Shown here: in pieces, positions 1-13,200 of the stretch
How positions within the stretch are numbered: position 1 is the stretch's first letter
How the letters are laid out: every line of letters begins with the position of its first letter
DNA from: Gordionus sp. m RMFG-2023
Lineage: Eukaryota > Nematomorpha > Gordioida > Chordodea > Parachordodidae
Direction: 5' to 3'
Length of the DNA stretch: 64,000 nucleotides
Assembly: GCF_954871325.1 (NCBI RefSeq)
Contig: NC_088779.1
Span: forward strand, 10,976,846 to 11,040,845
Translations under genes and position numbers: made by a program
The notes under the pieces: model-generated
The model's database searches: none
Told to the model about the DNA's origin: nothing
Seen by the model: only the letters and a program-made list of their open reading frames with translations

Positions 1-230
1 AACTTTTGAACTAAAACATCCCTATTTTGGTTTGTCAGTATTTAGTGGTTGATTGTTTAGTAATTAGTCAACCCACGAAGGCTTTAGCGCTTAAATTGGA
101 GCCATAAATTAAGTAATTTACCCATCAAAATATCATAGTCTTATAAATTTCTGATCAATTTTATTATATTTAAAAAAAACACTTCAAAATGAAGGGGATC
201 CTTTACCAAGAAATATTTTTATATCTTCAG

Positions 231-3200
231 ACCGTTTAGTTCCTGGGGATTTGCTGAATATTCCGAAAGGAGGTTACGAATTTATGCCTTGTGATGCGTT
301 GCTTTTATCCGGTCAATGCGTTGTAAGTGAAGCGATGCTAACGGGTAAATATTTTATTTGGTTTTTATATTTATTTTTCTAAATCAGGTGAAAGTATGCC
401 AAATTATAAAATACCCGTTAAATTGTTAAATGCGAATGAGATGTTTAACCCAAGAAAAGATACTAAGCATCTTTTATTAGGTGGCTGCAAAATACTCCAA
501 ACAGAATTAGAATCTGACAGGCACTACATTGAATGCGTGGTCATGAGAACAGGTTTCGCCGTATGACTGTAATTTATGGGAAATTTAAAAAAAATCTAGG
601 TTTTAACACCCTCAACGGTGACAGGATCAGATATATCATATACCCCAAGCCGACTGTTTTTAAATTTACTAGAGACATTAAAATATATATTATTTGCTTG
701 GCTACACTAGCGGGTATTGGTGCCATTTTTAAAACTACAGTAAACGTAAGTGTTTATGTTATTTATGAAAAATAAATTAAATGGTATATTAAGTTAATAA
801 AGTCTATTGATAAGATGTCCGTATTTATAATAATATGGGAAAGCTTGGATTTAGTGACGACAGCAGTGTCACCCGCCCTTCCAGCCTGTTTAGCCATAGG
901 CATCGTGATAGCGTACAATAGACTGAAAAAGGAGAGTATTTTGGTTTTAAATACCAACGCGATTGCTGTATCAGGAGCCATCAATGCAATAATTTTTGAC
1001 AAAGTTATATAAAAAAAATATTTTATCGCGTTCCATTAATAATTAAATACGAATTACTTATTTTTTTCAACAGACCGGTACTTTAACAGAAAATGAAATA
1101 GAGATATTAGGGATTGTCGATATAAACAATTCGACTATGAAGTATAATAAAAAATAAAATTCGTTTTTACCACACCGTAATCCTCAATTTGTAGATTTAA
1201 TGATAGGGTAACATTCCCGGATAAATTGGAATTCGGTTCATTTTTAAAGGCTTTAGTTACTTGTCACACTTTGAGTGTAATAGATAATAATTTAATCGGC
1301 GATCCTTTGGATATGAAAATGTTTGAAAGCACGAAATGGGTAAAAAAAAAATACAGTAAAACCTGCCTAATTTGGGCTCTTAATAATTAGGTTACCTCCA
1401 TAATTTGACCAAATTGAAGTCTCATTCAAATCCCTATTAACTACTATGTACATTAAAATATTAGAAAATGCCTTGATAATTAGACAAGTTTTACTGTATA
1501 TAAATTAGAGGTCTGCGAAAAAAGATATTTGGGCCGGAAAAAAATTATTGGACCAGATTGTTGATGTTGATATTTGATAGAAATAATAATTCATAAAATG
1601 CACTGTTTTAATTAAATACTTCCAATTTTATAAATGGGTGCTTATTTTGGTGTTCAATTACATATATTTCGGGATAGGTCTTCCATTTAAAAAGGGCAGG
1701 CAGGTAGTAAAATAATGAAAATAGACCGGGTCGGGCAAACTAACCGGGCAGGGTCGGCCCGGAAAATTTTTCCACTTGCAGACCATTATAAACAAAATTA
1801 TTTATTTTTTAAAATTTTTTTTAATTATTTAGAGAATAAAAGATTGCAAACTTTTAAAATCAGATATTAGAATCATATTGAAACCGGCTAAAGAAGATTG
1901 CGTTTAAAATAATTATATTTTTAAAACTAAACTAACTTGATTTTTTAAAAAAAAATAGAGTAAACCGAGTATTGGAATTGTTCAACGTTTTCCATTTGAG
2001 TCTGAATTACAAAGAATGAGTATCATTTGCAATGTTTATGGCACAGATTATTTTGAAGTTTATTGTAAAGGATCTCCTGAAAAATTACACGATATGTGCG
2101 TTCCATATTCGAGTAAAAAATTTTCCTAGTTAAATTTGAGAAACTTTATATCATTATGGGTATAGGTTAATGTCCTGGAATTATAGAACCCGTTTTGGTA
2201 AGTCCTCTTGCATCCATTACGCAGAATTTGAAATATTAACTAAAGCTTAACTCTTGAAACTACGAAAAATTTCGTAACCAGGAGAACACCTCTCTCTTAG
2301 AATTTCAAGAAACCATAACTGGAATCTATTAAATTTTTTAAGAACTTGGACCAAAGCTCTCTTTTAAAATATATACAAACTGGAAAAGCTCTTTTAATTT
2401 GATTAAATTTATATCCTGATTTTTTTTTGTCAATACATAATTTCTGGCTAATTTTGTTAATTGATGTTATTAAAAGAGTTTGAAAAAAATCTTAGAGATT
2501 TTTGAGCATATTTTACCTAAAAATGCCAAAATCTTTTTAAAAATTTTTTATAATTAAATCTTTTGTAATTTTTATGCTTAAAATATCTTTTAAAATGAAA
2601 TAAAAGAATTTAAATAAAAAAATTTAAATAAAAAAATTATTTCTTGAAGATTTTTATCAAACTCTGATTTTATCGAACGTAATAATACTATTATACCAAT
2701 TTAATATAAATGTTTATGTTGGCTATTTAATATCATGATTTATTAATTTTACAGTTCCAGAAAACTATCATAAAGAGTACGAATTACATGCGACTCAGGG
2801 ATTTAGGATACTAGCTTTTGCATTTAAATATTTAGATGACTATAGATTGGCTGACTTGCAAAGTGTAAAAAAGTTAACCAGGTATATTTAGATTTTTTAA
2901 TTTATAAATACAAATAAATATCCAATAATGAACGGACAAAATGTCTCTGACGAAATGCCCAGAACTAAATATCCCGATATAACAAAAGTTTCGTTTCCCA
3001 AAAATAGTTTTAAAAATGGAGTTGTAAAATCCCATAAACAGAGATTCCAGGAAATCGAAAATTGTTTATATCTTTATTAGAAAAAAAAACAGTTGCACGA
3101 AAATATTTTTAATCACCCTTTATCTAGCCTCCGAGAAATTTGACTAAAATGACGCTCATTAAAATATATGTTCAATTCAGCACCCCCCCTCCCCCTGTAT

Positions 3201-6200
3201 AAAAATTATTGGTTCTGTCTTGTAAGTTAGACGTACATTTTTGCTTGCAATCATGATAATTAATGCATTTTATTTGTCCCAATAATTTTTCACAAATATT
3301 AATTATTTTATAAAAAAGGGAATTAATTGAGTGCAATCTCTGGTTTCTTGGGTTTTTAATTATGGAAAACCCTTTAAAAAGAGAAACAATTCCAATTATA
3401 CAAGATTTATCTAAAATCAAAATGAGAATGGCAATCGCTACAGGTTAAATTTAAATTTACACTTAATTAAATATTTAAAAAAATATATATATATTTGTTA
3501 TAGGGGATGGAATGCATACGACTATATCAATAGCTAAACAGTGCGGTTTAATTAAAAGAAATGAAAAAATTATCATTATTGAGGCAGAGGGTGGACCGGG
3601 AAAATCTCAAGAAATAAAATATACTCGAGATATTAGTCAGGAAAGCGAAATAGTCGAAAGGATAGAATATTCGGTTTTCGCGTTAATTAATCTATATAAT
3701 ATTTATTCAAATTTAATTTAGAGAGGAGGTACGGTTGATTATTTTGATAGCGAATATCCTGAAGAATACGCCTATACATTAGCAATTTCGGGTGAATCAT
3801 TTGAAATGGTGAGGAAATATTTTCCTGATGTTATACCTAAAGTATTATATATATTTTTTTATAACAAATTTGAGCATTATTAATTATGTTAATTAGTTGA
3901 TGGTGAAAGGTGGTATATTTTCCAGGATGCTTCCTGAGCAAAAGGCTCAATTAATAGAGGGCATGAAAGAAATGCAATACTATGTGGCTATGTGCGGGGA
4001 CGGATCAAATGATTGTAGAGTGAGTTGTTAGTTGTAATTTAATTCTATCATTTTTTTATAGGCACTCAAAGAAGCACATGCGGGTATATCATTATCAGCG
4101 GAAGAAACCTCTATATCAGCTAATTTTATTTCTAATAAACAGAATATTAAAGCAGTTAAAGTTATATTAAGGTATATAGAATTTAATGCAAAATAATTAT
4201 TAACTTTAAAAATAATATTTTACATAAAGAGAAGGCCGTGCGGCTTTGTCAACTTCATTCGGCGTATTTCAATATGTGGCAGTTTACAGCTTTGTACAAC
4301 TCGTATCTGTTGTACTATTAAGCTGGGTAATTTATAATATAAATAGCATTTTTTTTATATTATATATATATATATATACAGATTAGATCAGACTTTAGTG
4401 ATACACAATATTTATTTATGGATTTGCTTCAGCTAATCATATTAATAGATCTTTGTATATTAAATTTATATTGAATTTTTAAGTATATTTTTTTTTAGCG
4501 TCAATAAGTCCTACTCAAATAGAATTATCTCCTTTATATCCAGAAGTAAGCTTATTTGGTTTTATACCCTTTCTCTCATTATTAATATATGTCTTACTAA
4601 ATTCGTCAATTCAAGTTGCAGTAGTAGAGATAACAACTTTACAAGAATGGTATTGTTTTAAATTATTTATTTTATGTTTTGAAATTTAAAAAAAATCCTA
4701 AATATTATAGATTTTTTTAAGTGCATAATTATATTATTATACACTTATTATTTGTCTCTTATTAACTGATTTAGGATAATAAAATTGGGAAATTAGGACA
4801 GACCGAGGATCATGCGAGACATAAATGGCAAACTGCAATAAAATCAAAATTACTTGATATAATTCTTAATAAATAATCTCATTTTGTTATTCTTACTAAT
4901 AATTTTTATATCATATTAAAAACTTTACATGATAATGCCTCTGCGTGGAGCCTAAAATATTTGCAATTTTTGCATATATAATATTTAAAAAAAATTAAAT
5001 AATAATTTCTGGTCATATTATGTATAATTAAAATTGCTCCGTAAACTAGACCCAACACTCATTATCTCTAAAATATAATTTTATGGTTGTTTACACTTTT
5101 TGTTCAATGTGTAATTTTTTTATAAAATAGTTTATTAATCTTTTATATAATATATTTAGTAGATAATTAAATCCCTATATTATTTTATATTTAAAAAAAG
5201 GAAGCAGCATTTGAAAAAAGTTACTTTTAAAAGGATAAAATTCATATGTGGTTAAGAAATTTTATGTGATCCAATAAATAAAAACCTTCATAGCCGCATA
5301 TACAAAATATACCCCGTCCGTTAACCTTCCCGAAAAACTTCTGAAAAATATTTTGGACTGGCCGGACAAAATATATTTTGTATACATATTTGACGAATTC
5401 TGATATTTCATAATAATCTATAAAGTATAGTGCTTCTAACTTAACCACTCCTCACTATTATAAATAGTTGTTTATTTTTGTTTAGAGGTTATATTTAAAA
5501 AAGTGAAGGCATAGTAATAAATTAAACCTGGGCTCAGCTAGGCGAAAATTAGTTAGACGGGACCGGGCATTGATTGAATTCCCATTGAGCCAGTCCGGGC
5601 CCGAAAATTTTATTATTTGTTTAATTTGGGAACCTAAAGATCTGTCAAGGCATTTTATAATACAGAGTAGTTTTTAATTGGGACTCAAAATTTTGGTCAA
5701 ACAAGGGAGTTGCCTGAACTATCAAGATCTTAAATTAGAAGTTTACTGTATATAGTAAAATAAATATCCGTTCTTAAATATTAAATGATAATTAGAATCT
5801 CTCTAGTGAATAGGACTAAACAATTAGTAATTTGTTATTACATATAACTTTCTAAACATGTGTTTAATATATATATTTTTCAAGTTAAAATTTCCGGGAA
5901 AATTAATTATAAATTTCAGGGCGGGTTTAAAAAATATTAATGTTGAGTTTATCTCCGAAAAAAAATTTTCATTTGCAGGGTTCTTCCCAGAGTAGGCAAT
6001 TTCTATTTAACTATTGTTTTGCACGCTATTTGATCTAGGTGGTTCAGTCACGAATCAACATATAGGAAAGATTTTACCTCTTACGAACAAACTGCCGTAT
6101 TCACTATGATAACTTATCAATTCCTCTTTTTGATTATAACGTATTTCGAAGGCAAACCTCATCGTCAACCCATATATAAAAATTGTAAATTTAATCCTAT

Positions 6201-6618
6201 ATATATATTTTATTAAACTATAAATATTTTATATCAAAAACAGGCGCCTTGATTATATATATTTTGGTGTTAACTGCATTTCTTATTTTTCTCACCCTAG
6301 CAAATGAAACCGTTATACATATATGGTTATATGTAATTTTAAATATATAAAATATACATTTTTTCAAATCGTGTTAGTACCGTGCGTTTCCTTCAAAAGT
6401 GTATCGATTACGAGTTTTTGGTGCCGCACTATTTAATGGATTTTTAATGATTATTACAAAAGTAATGATTATATATTTTAATTCTTATTTATTTCGAAAT
6501 AAAGTTTCACCGTAATTGGGAATTCTATGATATTTTAAACAAACAAAAAAAAATTATTCGACTAATCCAAAGTAATAACAAGGAATCTGCAACTCAAGGA
6601 AATTTTTTAATTGGGTGA
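231..6618 (+). CDS. ATP13A: P5B-type transport ATPase, ATP13A2/3-like (3' part, 20 exons)
   Basis: P-type ATPase of the P5B group, whose animal members move polyamines or cations across endosomal and lysosomal membranes. Exons: 231-344, 388-552, 600-745, 803-1003, 1074-1141, 1207-1339, 1959-2112, 2755-2881, 3319-3443, 3504-3673, 3722-3841, 3897-4019, 4062-4171, 4230-4326, 4382-4454, 4499-4649, 6039-6184, 6244-6332, 6378-6461, 6505-6618. All phases close, giving 835 residues ending at TGA. Visible motifs are the actuator loop SEAMLTGES, the membrane motif SPALPA (family form PPALP), the phosphorylation motif DKTGTLTE with its Asp at the end of exon 4, KGSPE in the nucleotide domain, and the hinge GDGSNDC. 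The C-terminal hydrophobic exons follow. The N-terminal membrane region lies left of the window. Several introns are only 43-60 bp. Reading PPALP-type (not PPELP) as P5B rather than P5A is family knowledge; the substrate is not determinable. Confidence 0.93.
1354..1496. mobile_element. Tc1/mariner-like MITE
   Basis: A 143-bp element lies in the sixth visible intron of the ATP13A gene. It starts CAGTAAAACCTGCC and ends with the near inverted form CAAGTTTTACTG, with TA on both sides. TA duplications and CAGTAAAAC-like ends are typical of the Tc1/mariner group. It has no coding capacity. A diverged, partial relative lies at about 5645-5752 in the opposite orientation. Confidence 0.6.
1509..1785. 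mobile_element. Short terminal-inverted-repeat element, GGTCTGC/GGGCC family
   Basis: The left end reads GGTCTGCGAAAA and is followed by GGGCCGG. The right end is the inverse, ending in TTTTTCCACTTGCAGACC. The interior is non-coding. GC-rich GGGCC patches stand out from the AT-rich background, and similar patches recur at about 5525-5985, 20275-20780, 27605-27680, 40190-40270, 46070-46130 and 61960-62060. The superfamily is not clear because I saw no target duplication. Confidence 0.4.
5525..5985. repeat. Second GGGCC-rich repeat with nested mariner-like MITE
   Basis: This lies in the intron 4650-6038 of the ATP13A gene. The flanks hold GGGACCGGGC and TTTCCGGG patches and an end like that of the 1509-1785 element (ATTTTCATTTGCAGGG). 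Between them, 5645-5752 is a diverged reverse copy of the mariner-like MITE at 1354-1496, sharing TTTGACCAAA and AATGCCTTGA segments. Boundaries are approximate. Confidence 0.35.
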
Positions 6619-9600
6619 AATATATTTAAAGTTATGCTAAGTGCGTAGGATTAAATTAAAGGTTAGAGAGATATGGATTGGGTTAATTAAAGATTTGAGA
6701 TATGGGTTATGGTTAAGATATATTAAATATGGGGTTTAATAAAATTTAATCATTTTTATTAAAAATTTAAATCTGACAGGCCATGTAATTAAAATATATT
6801 TTTCTTGACTTGAACCACAATAAAAAAAAAATAGGCAAAAACTTTATATAATTTGTATCTATTTAATCGGGGCTAAACTGCAGGAGTTTTGGGGTCAAGC
6901 TTCTTTAATAGACCCACCCCCCTTCACCATTTTTTTGTATCATATGTATAATTCATAGGGGTATCCAGGATTTCCTTTAGGGGCACTCTGTAATCCAAGG
7001 TTTTCCGCCATAAATTTTATTGAAGTTAGGTTCACTTATATTAGGCATTTGGTTATTTTATATTTTTATAAAATAATACAAGTATCTAGTGTTTTTAAAG
7101 CTTCTATCACGAATTTCCTTTATGAATAAAAATATATTTTAAAGAGGGGGGAGGGATAAAGGTAGACTATATTATAAAATTGATTTCTGGCTTCTAGCAG
7201 AGATTCTAGCATAAGACCTTGTATTTACTCGACTTATTACTAAATGTTTAGCCGTTTATACAGATTCCTTCAAACAGAATTTATTTGGATTTAATCTACA
7301 CTTTAAACAAAATGGAATGTCCTAGTTTAAAATCTAAATAGAAAAAATAAGATGAAGCAGGCCTTTTTTTGAAAAATAACATATAATTAATCTAGCAAAA
7401 ATCCTATTTTAAAGATTAAAATACAGGTCAGAATTTTTAAGCAAAATCATCTATTAATAAAACTCATTATTTATAAGATATGATGATAAATTTATAATCA
7501 TACAATTATAAGATATTATATCATCATATCTTCAAAATAGGAATGGAAGGGGAGAGGGGCAAGAACATCTCACCCCTCCCCACAAATTTAACCGTTTTGG
7601 AAATATATAAATTGATCTTTGCACATCTAGCATCAGGTGTTTATTAAAAATTTAATTTTTTTTTTAACATTTTTAAACCCGAACCAAACACTTTCTAAAA
7701 CTTATTTTGAACCGATCAAAGAGGGTTCTTAATTTTGTCCTAAACCCAAGCTGAGCTAAACCTCTTATTTTTTAGCGGTTTCTAACATTATACTTTGATT
7801 ATTTAAAGCTAAAAAAATAATTCGATTAATTTTCATTTTTAATAAAAAAACTGTTATATTGAATATGAATAATAATTTTTTTTTCTTAAAAAATAAATGT
7901 TATAAATCAAAATGCAGAAAATAGTTATTGAATATTTTTTGCAAAACTTCAAAAACAATTGCATCAACAAAGTTTATTTGAGATATGAAAAAATGGAAGA
8001 AGAATTAAAAAAATTGGTTAAATGGCCCCCAATAACTCTAGACGCAAAATCCATTCTTGCCACTACACGAGGAGAGTAAATAAAGAAGCATATTATTTTT
8101 TAATAATGAATTTATATTTGTTCAAGTACTCGACTGGCCTAATCAGAGCCCTCTATACCGCCCCCACACAAGCTAATGATGCCGAGGTCCCCCATCACGA
8201 AATATAAAATGATTTAATAATAGAAAGAGAATAGATTATATCCCCTCCCCCCATGTTTAAGGGCTCTATGAAAAAGGATAAATATTAAATCAATACCTCT
8301 TCCAGGAAACTAAAAATTCCAGAATCAGCTGAACCTACGCTTTAATTCAAGTCGGTCCATGATATCCTTTTAGATTTTTTTCCAAATGAAATATTTTTTA
8401 AAATCAGTAATTTAAAAAAAATAATTATATAGGCTCAACTCCGGTGAATCTCCAAATATTCCGCAAGGGACTAATATTTTCACCTAATTGCTGCACTCTC
8501 AAAACATTGTTTTATAAATTTATATTTATATTGTTTTTTAAAAACGTGAACAATTATTTAGCGAACATTATATCAAAAATCATCCCTGAAATTGGTATTT
8601 ATTTCTTTTATTTATTGTATCAATAATATTTTAAAAATAATATATTATTATATTTTTTATACGCCAATTTTATATTTATAAATTCAATGACAAAAAAAAA
8701 TAAATATTATTCTGATAATCATTTAAAAATCAAGGATCCGAACTTTTGTAAATTTTAATACAGGTTTCGGCTCTAGAACCGGTTTAAAAACTAGTTTTAT
8801 AGATTTATTTTAATTTATTTAAAATTAAAAATGACATTGAACACATTTAAAAAAATTTCTTATTGAAACAATTAAAATGCTTTTAAAGAATGAAAAAAAT
8901 TATAAAATCTAAGGAAGATAAATATGCCTTTTACAGATATCTTAGATAAGATAATTCGGGAAGTATATAATGTTTTTGGAATTTTCAAAATTAAAATATA
9001 TTATTCTTTTTATCCCAGCGAATCTTACAATGCTATTATAATCGAGGAAAAATTTTATTGATGCGGTTTTGGGGAAAGGATAATATATTTTTAAAATATA
9101 GCTTAGAGAGCTGACAAAGAAAGAATTGAAATATATATTGAGATGAGTTATGATGCGAAAGAAATTTATTGGCATGGATGCATAAGATAACTTTTTTTGA
9201 TTCGAGATCACTAGAAAGAAATAATGTCTACAATATAAATTAGGTTTGGTTAACAAAGAAAAATGGTGTGCTGAAAAGTAGTATGCATATAAAAACATAC
9301 ATTTAAATTTGGATATCATGTCGAGAGAACGTTTTTATAAAGTAAGAGGCCAAGAGAGAGGTTTGACGTCCTTGATGAAAAAAGTTCAGGTATTTTTCTA
9401 GCTCTACCGACGTGATGGCTAAGGTTCAGTAAATAATAATGGTTAATACCGGTTGGGTTTATTCACTGTATTAAATTATTTGTGACAATTTTGCATGATT
9501 TGTCAAATCAATATTGTGCCTTTCCTAAACTTTGAATGCCAATAACTTCGAAGCTCTATTAGAGTTTACAACACATTTAACGATCATATGAAGTTTCATT

Positions 9601-10297
9601 CGTTTAAAGGTAGGTCTATTTGACATGGTATAACTCACAATAGAAAAATAAAATGGAAATGAAATCAATTGCTCTAATGATTCAACAAAATTAGTAAATA
9701 AAAATGATATATTTTCTTATTTTGAGAATTAATGCGAAAATTATTATAAAAAGGATATATTATGCTGGCGATATAAATTATTGCAACAATCAATATACAC
9801 TACGTATAATTTTATACCTACAAATATCACAATTACCTATTTATATAAACCTTTATATAAATCATTTTCTATAAATTTTTTAATATTCATGTAAAATGTA
9901 AATAAAAGTTATAATGAATGTCAGCGGCAATGTTTTATTTTTTCAACTTTGAATTATTTTTTAAAATTGAAGAATCTGATTTTACCAGAAATGTATTCCA
10001 TCATGTTTGGAATACCTACCCTATGAATTTCAGATAATTCTGTCATAAACTTTTCAAATTATTTCAATTTATTTTTATTTTTTATATAAATTATAAATGA
10101 CTCAAAGGTTAACGGCAAGATTGCCTACAATTTATATAGGTATTCTAAACATGCTGGAATATATTTTCAGAAAAATTAAATTTCTAAAAATAAAAAAAAA
10201 GCACTCATTTAAAGTTGAAAAAATAACATATTACCGCTAACAAATATAAATATAAGTTTTTATGATATCCTACAACTCCCATATTTCGCAAAAACTA
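6619..10297. other. Convergent intergenic region between ATP13A and DHX30-like genes
   Basis: The two genes end towards each other across about 3.7 kb of mostly AT-rich DNA. It holds purine and pyrimidine runs (for example near 6900, 7145, 7540 and 8240), one small open frame at 7912-8079, and a diverged repeat at about 10008-10160 that shares CCTACCCTATGAATTTCAG with 28241-28262. I see no RNA gene and no further convincing coding sequence. Confidence 0.5.
7912..8079 (+). CDS. Small open reading frame of 55 codons, unrecognised
   Basis: An ATG-to-TAA frame encodes 55 residues. It is charged in the middle, with an MEEELKKLVKW segment that could form a short helix, followed by PPITLDAKSILATTRGE. 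There is no signal peptide, membrane segment or known motif. The amino-acid mix looks more protein-like than most frames in this region, but the length is within what chance allows in AT-rich DNA. It could be a small protein, a terminal exon, or noise. Confidence 0.2.
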   Translation: MQKIVIEYFLQNFKNNCINKVYLRYEKMEEELKKLVKWPPITLDAKSILATTRGE

Positions 10298-13200
10298 TCA
10301 CGCATTCATAATTCTTTTGAAAATGTCTTTCATGCCTTGATAAATCTCCGATATTTCCGACGAAACATTTAAAGAATTTTCTTCCAAATCCGGAATATTA
10401 CTTGAATCTGGAAAGACCCGAAAGAAAGTTTCATGCCCATGGGATACGTAAGCTGAAAAAAGGCTAGAAAAAACGCGCCTAAGCGTTAAAATGCGTTCGG
10501 CCGTGACGTTATCTCGGACAGAGAAAGTTAGGAGTGGATCCGATTCTAGGATTATGGATGGTGACATGTTTTCTTTCAACGACTATTATATTTAAAAAGA
10601 TCATTGTATTAGTATGAATAGAAAAGAGGGGGGGGGGGGTTAACAATAAAAATTATTCGGATAAACATTTTCTCTACGAACGCTATGGTCTTTGGTCCTT
10701 TGTATATCGCAACTAGAGCCAGCATTCATAAGGACTAAGGCAGCGGGGTGAAAAGTCGAAACGTCTCGGCATAAAGATACATTTTGGCGATTGGGAAGTT
10801 TTAACTTTTTTTAAAAAAAATATAAATAATTTAATAAATAAAACGCAAAGATATATTATAGATAATCTGGGATAAAAAAATATTGCATAAAAAAGGAATC
10901 GCATCTATTTTAATATTTTAATATCTAAAAACTAAAGGGAAACATCGAAAATCGGGCTTTAATCTTAACTCCACCCTAGATCAATTTTATAGGGAAGCGA
11001 TTTTTTTTATAAAACATTATATGTAGTTAGGAATTATTATATAAAATAAGGAGAATATTTTAATCCCTATCCAGTATTGCCCAAAAGTGTAGTTAGATAT
11101 AACCATTTAAAATCAAGTAATATATTTTATCAAAAATTTTTCACAATATTCAAATAAGTTATCCAATCGGTGTCATAGTTTTTCTTGTCGGAACAAAGGG
11201 ATTCCCCCGATGGTACGACAATATTTTCTTGGTCGTCAAATATATCACTGCCAATATTGCTGGGTACTTGATCGTCGTTCTCATTATTAGTGTTGGAAGG
11301 AATATATTTTTTGGCCATCAGACGGATAGAATCCTTGACTAGTTTACCCCTCCTCACATCCCCATAGACCACTTTTGCTACGTTTGGATAAAAGCTGGAA
11401 GCTAAAATACCCTGTAAAAATTGTTTTTGTAATGTTTTTCTTTCTTTCTTTATCTTCGTTATTTATTTATTTCTTTCTTTATGATAAGATGGAAAATGCT
11501 ATTGGTAAGAATTTTTTTATTTTTTAAAATTAGCAAAAATATTATAAAAATTGAAATTGATTTTTATTTTTTAAAAAAGGGAGGCTCAATTTGATAATCA
11601 ATTTAACAAAAAAATATTTTTCAGACAATTCGAAATCAACCAGAAAAGATGGTCAAACATTGTTATCTGGCATTTGTATCATGCATGGATACATAAATAT
11701 ATGTTAAAATTGTTTAAACAATATTAGATGTCAAAAAGATAATGATATTCTCCGACACATTTCAACTGACCAAAAAGAATGTGTATTCTAACGTTTCCAT
11801 AGAAGAATTTCAATATTATATTATTTTGTAAAACCTTCAACATTTTGTAATCATCGGGCCGCAAGGTTGTTTGTTGTCGATACCCCTGCACGTGACGATG
11901 GTGAACTTCACCTCTCCTGAGGTCTCTGTAAATTTTTTCGTCGATAATCCCCGCCTTCTTAGCCTCTGATATGAGCTGATTTCTGATAGAATGAATGAAT
12001 TTAACGTTTTTCGAATCTATGCCGTTTTCCTCTTCGAAAAGGATTCTGTAGGCCGAACCGGTCTCCAAGGCTTCTCTCCATTTTAGATAAATATTTAGCT
12101 AGAACAAAAAAAGGGAAGGGGATTATAAACAATCTTTATCTTAAGTTTTATATTAAACTCTAATTTGACGAATCGAATATCTAATTATTCGAATAAAATT
12201 GCATATATCGAATATTAATCGATAATACGAATCATAGTTTGAATGTAATATTCTGATAATTTTTTTTCAATACCAAAAAATAATTTTAAACATTTAGAAA
12301 AATAAATTACATAAGCATATTTTTTTATTTACACCATAATAAAACAAGACAAGTAAACTAGAAAAAACTTTACATAAAAATATTAATATTTAAATAAATA
12401 ATCATAGAATATTCGAAAATAATAACGGCTCGATTTGAGCCGATTTTTAAAAAAAGGCTAACTCAATATTTTAGCCAAAAAAATATTGACTAGGTTTCGA
12501 GATTTGGCCAATAGATGTCCAATCCTTTGTACCATCTGTGAGCAAAATCTTTAGATTTGCGTATTATTTTCCTGAGCAAAATATTAAGTTCACCGTTTTT
12601 AAAAATATCGTCTCAAATTGAGTGACTTAACAAAATTAGTTAAAATCAGAGTTTAACAAAAATATTGGTCCAAAATCTTGAGCAAAAAAATTGGAAATGT
12701 TTTCTTGAGCATGTTCAAAAATGATTGAACAAAATAAAAAAATGTTTTATAAAAAAAATCTTCTATAATTCTGAGAAAATATTTTGGAAATTTTATAATA
12801 TAGTACAATCTTTATTGATGATATTAAAACATTTTTGAGCAAATATTGTGTGATTTTTAAAAAAAAAATTTAAGTTGAAAATTTGAGAATTGTTATAATT
12901 TTAATATTTAATGTAAACTATAAGAGTGACAATTGTAATAATCATCTCAGGACCTTTAAAAATAATTTATGTTAAAATAGGCTAAATGAGCATGTTTCGA
13001 GATGGTTTCGGTGATTGTAAATATAAAGGTTACAATTGTCATAATACTCATCTAAAACCTTTAAAAATAATTTTGTTAACCTTTAAAAATAATTTTAGTT
13101 AAATAAGAATTTCAATGATAATATATTACATGTAAAGGAGACAATTGTCATAATAATGATTTAATATTTTTTCAAATTAAAAATAAGTAAAAATGATTAT

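Noticed and set aside
4776-4878. Possible extra ATP13A exon (DNKIGKLGQTEDHARHKW)
   Set aside because: The exon ending at 4649 joins the one starting at 6039 in exact phase and restores the family sequence, so this segment is intronic.
9319-9393. Short ATG frame MSRERFYKVRGQERGLTSLM ending before GTATTT
   Set aside because: It is only 25 codons with no downstream exon that fits. Chance cannot be excluded.
12424-12645. MITE-like sequence as the true left end of the large hAT palindrome
   Set aside because: It has both left and right halves of the 200-bp MITE, and the right end of the palindrome near 17330 lacks a matching copy, so it is treated as a separate insertion.
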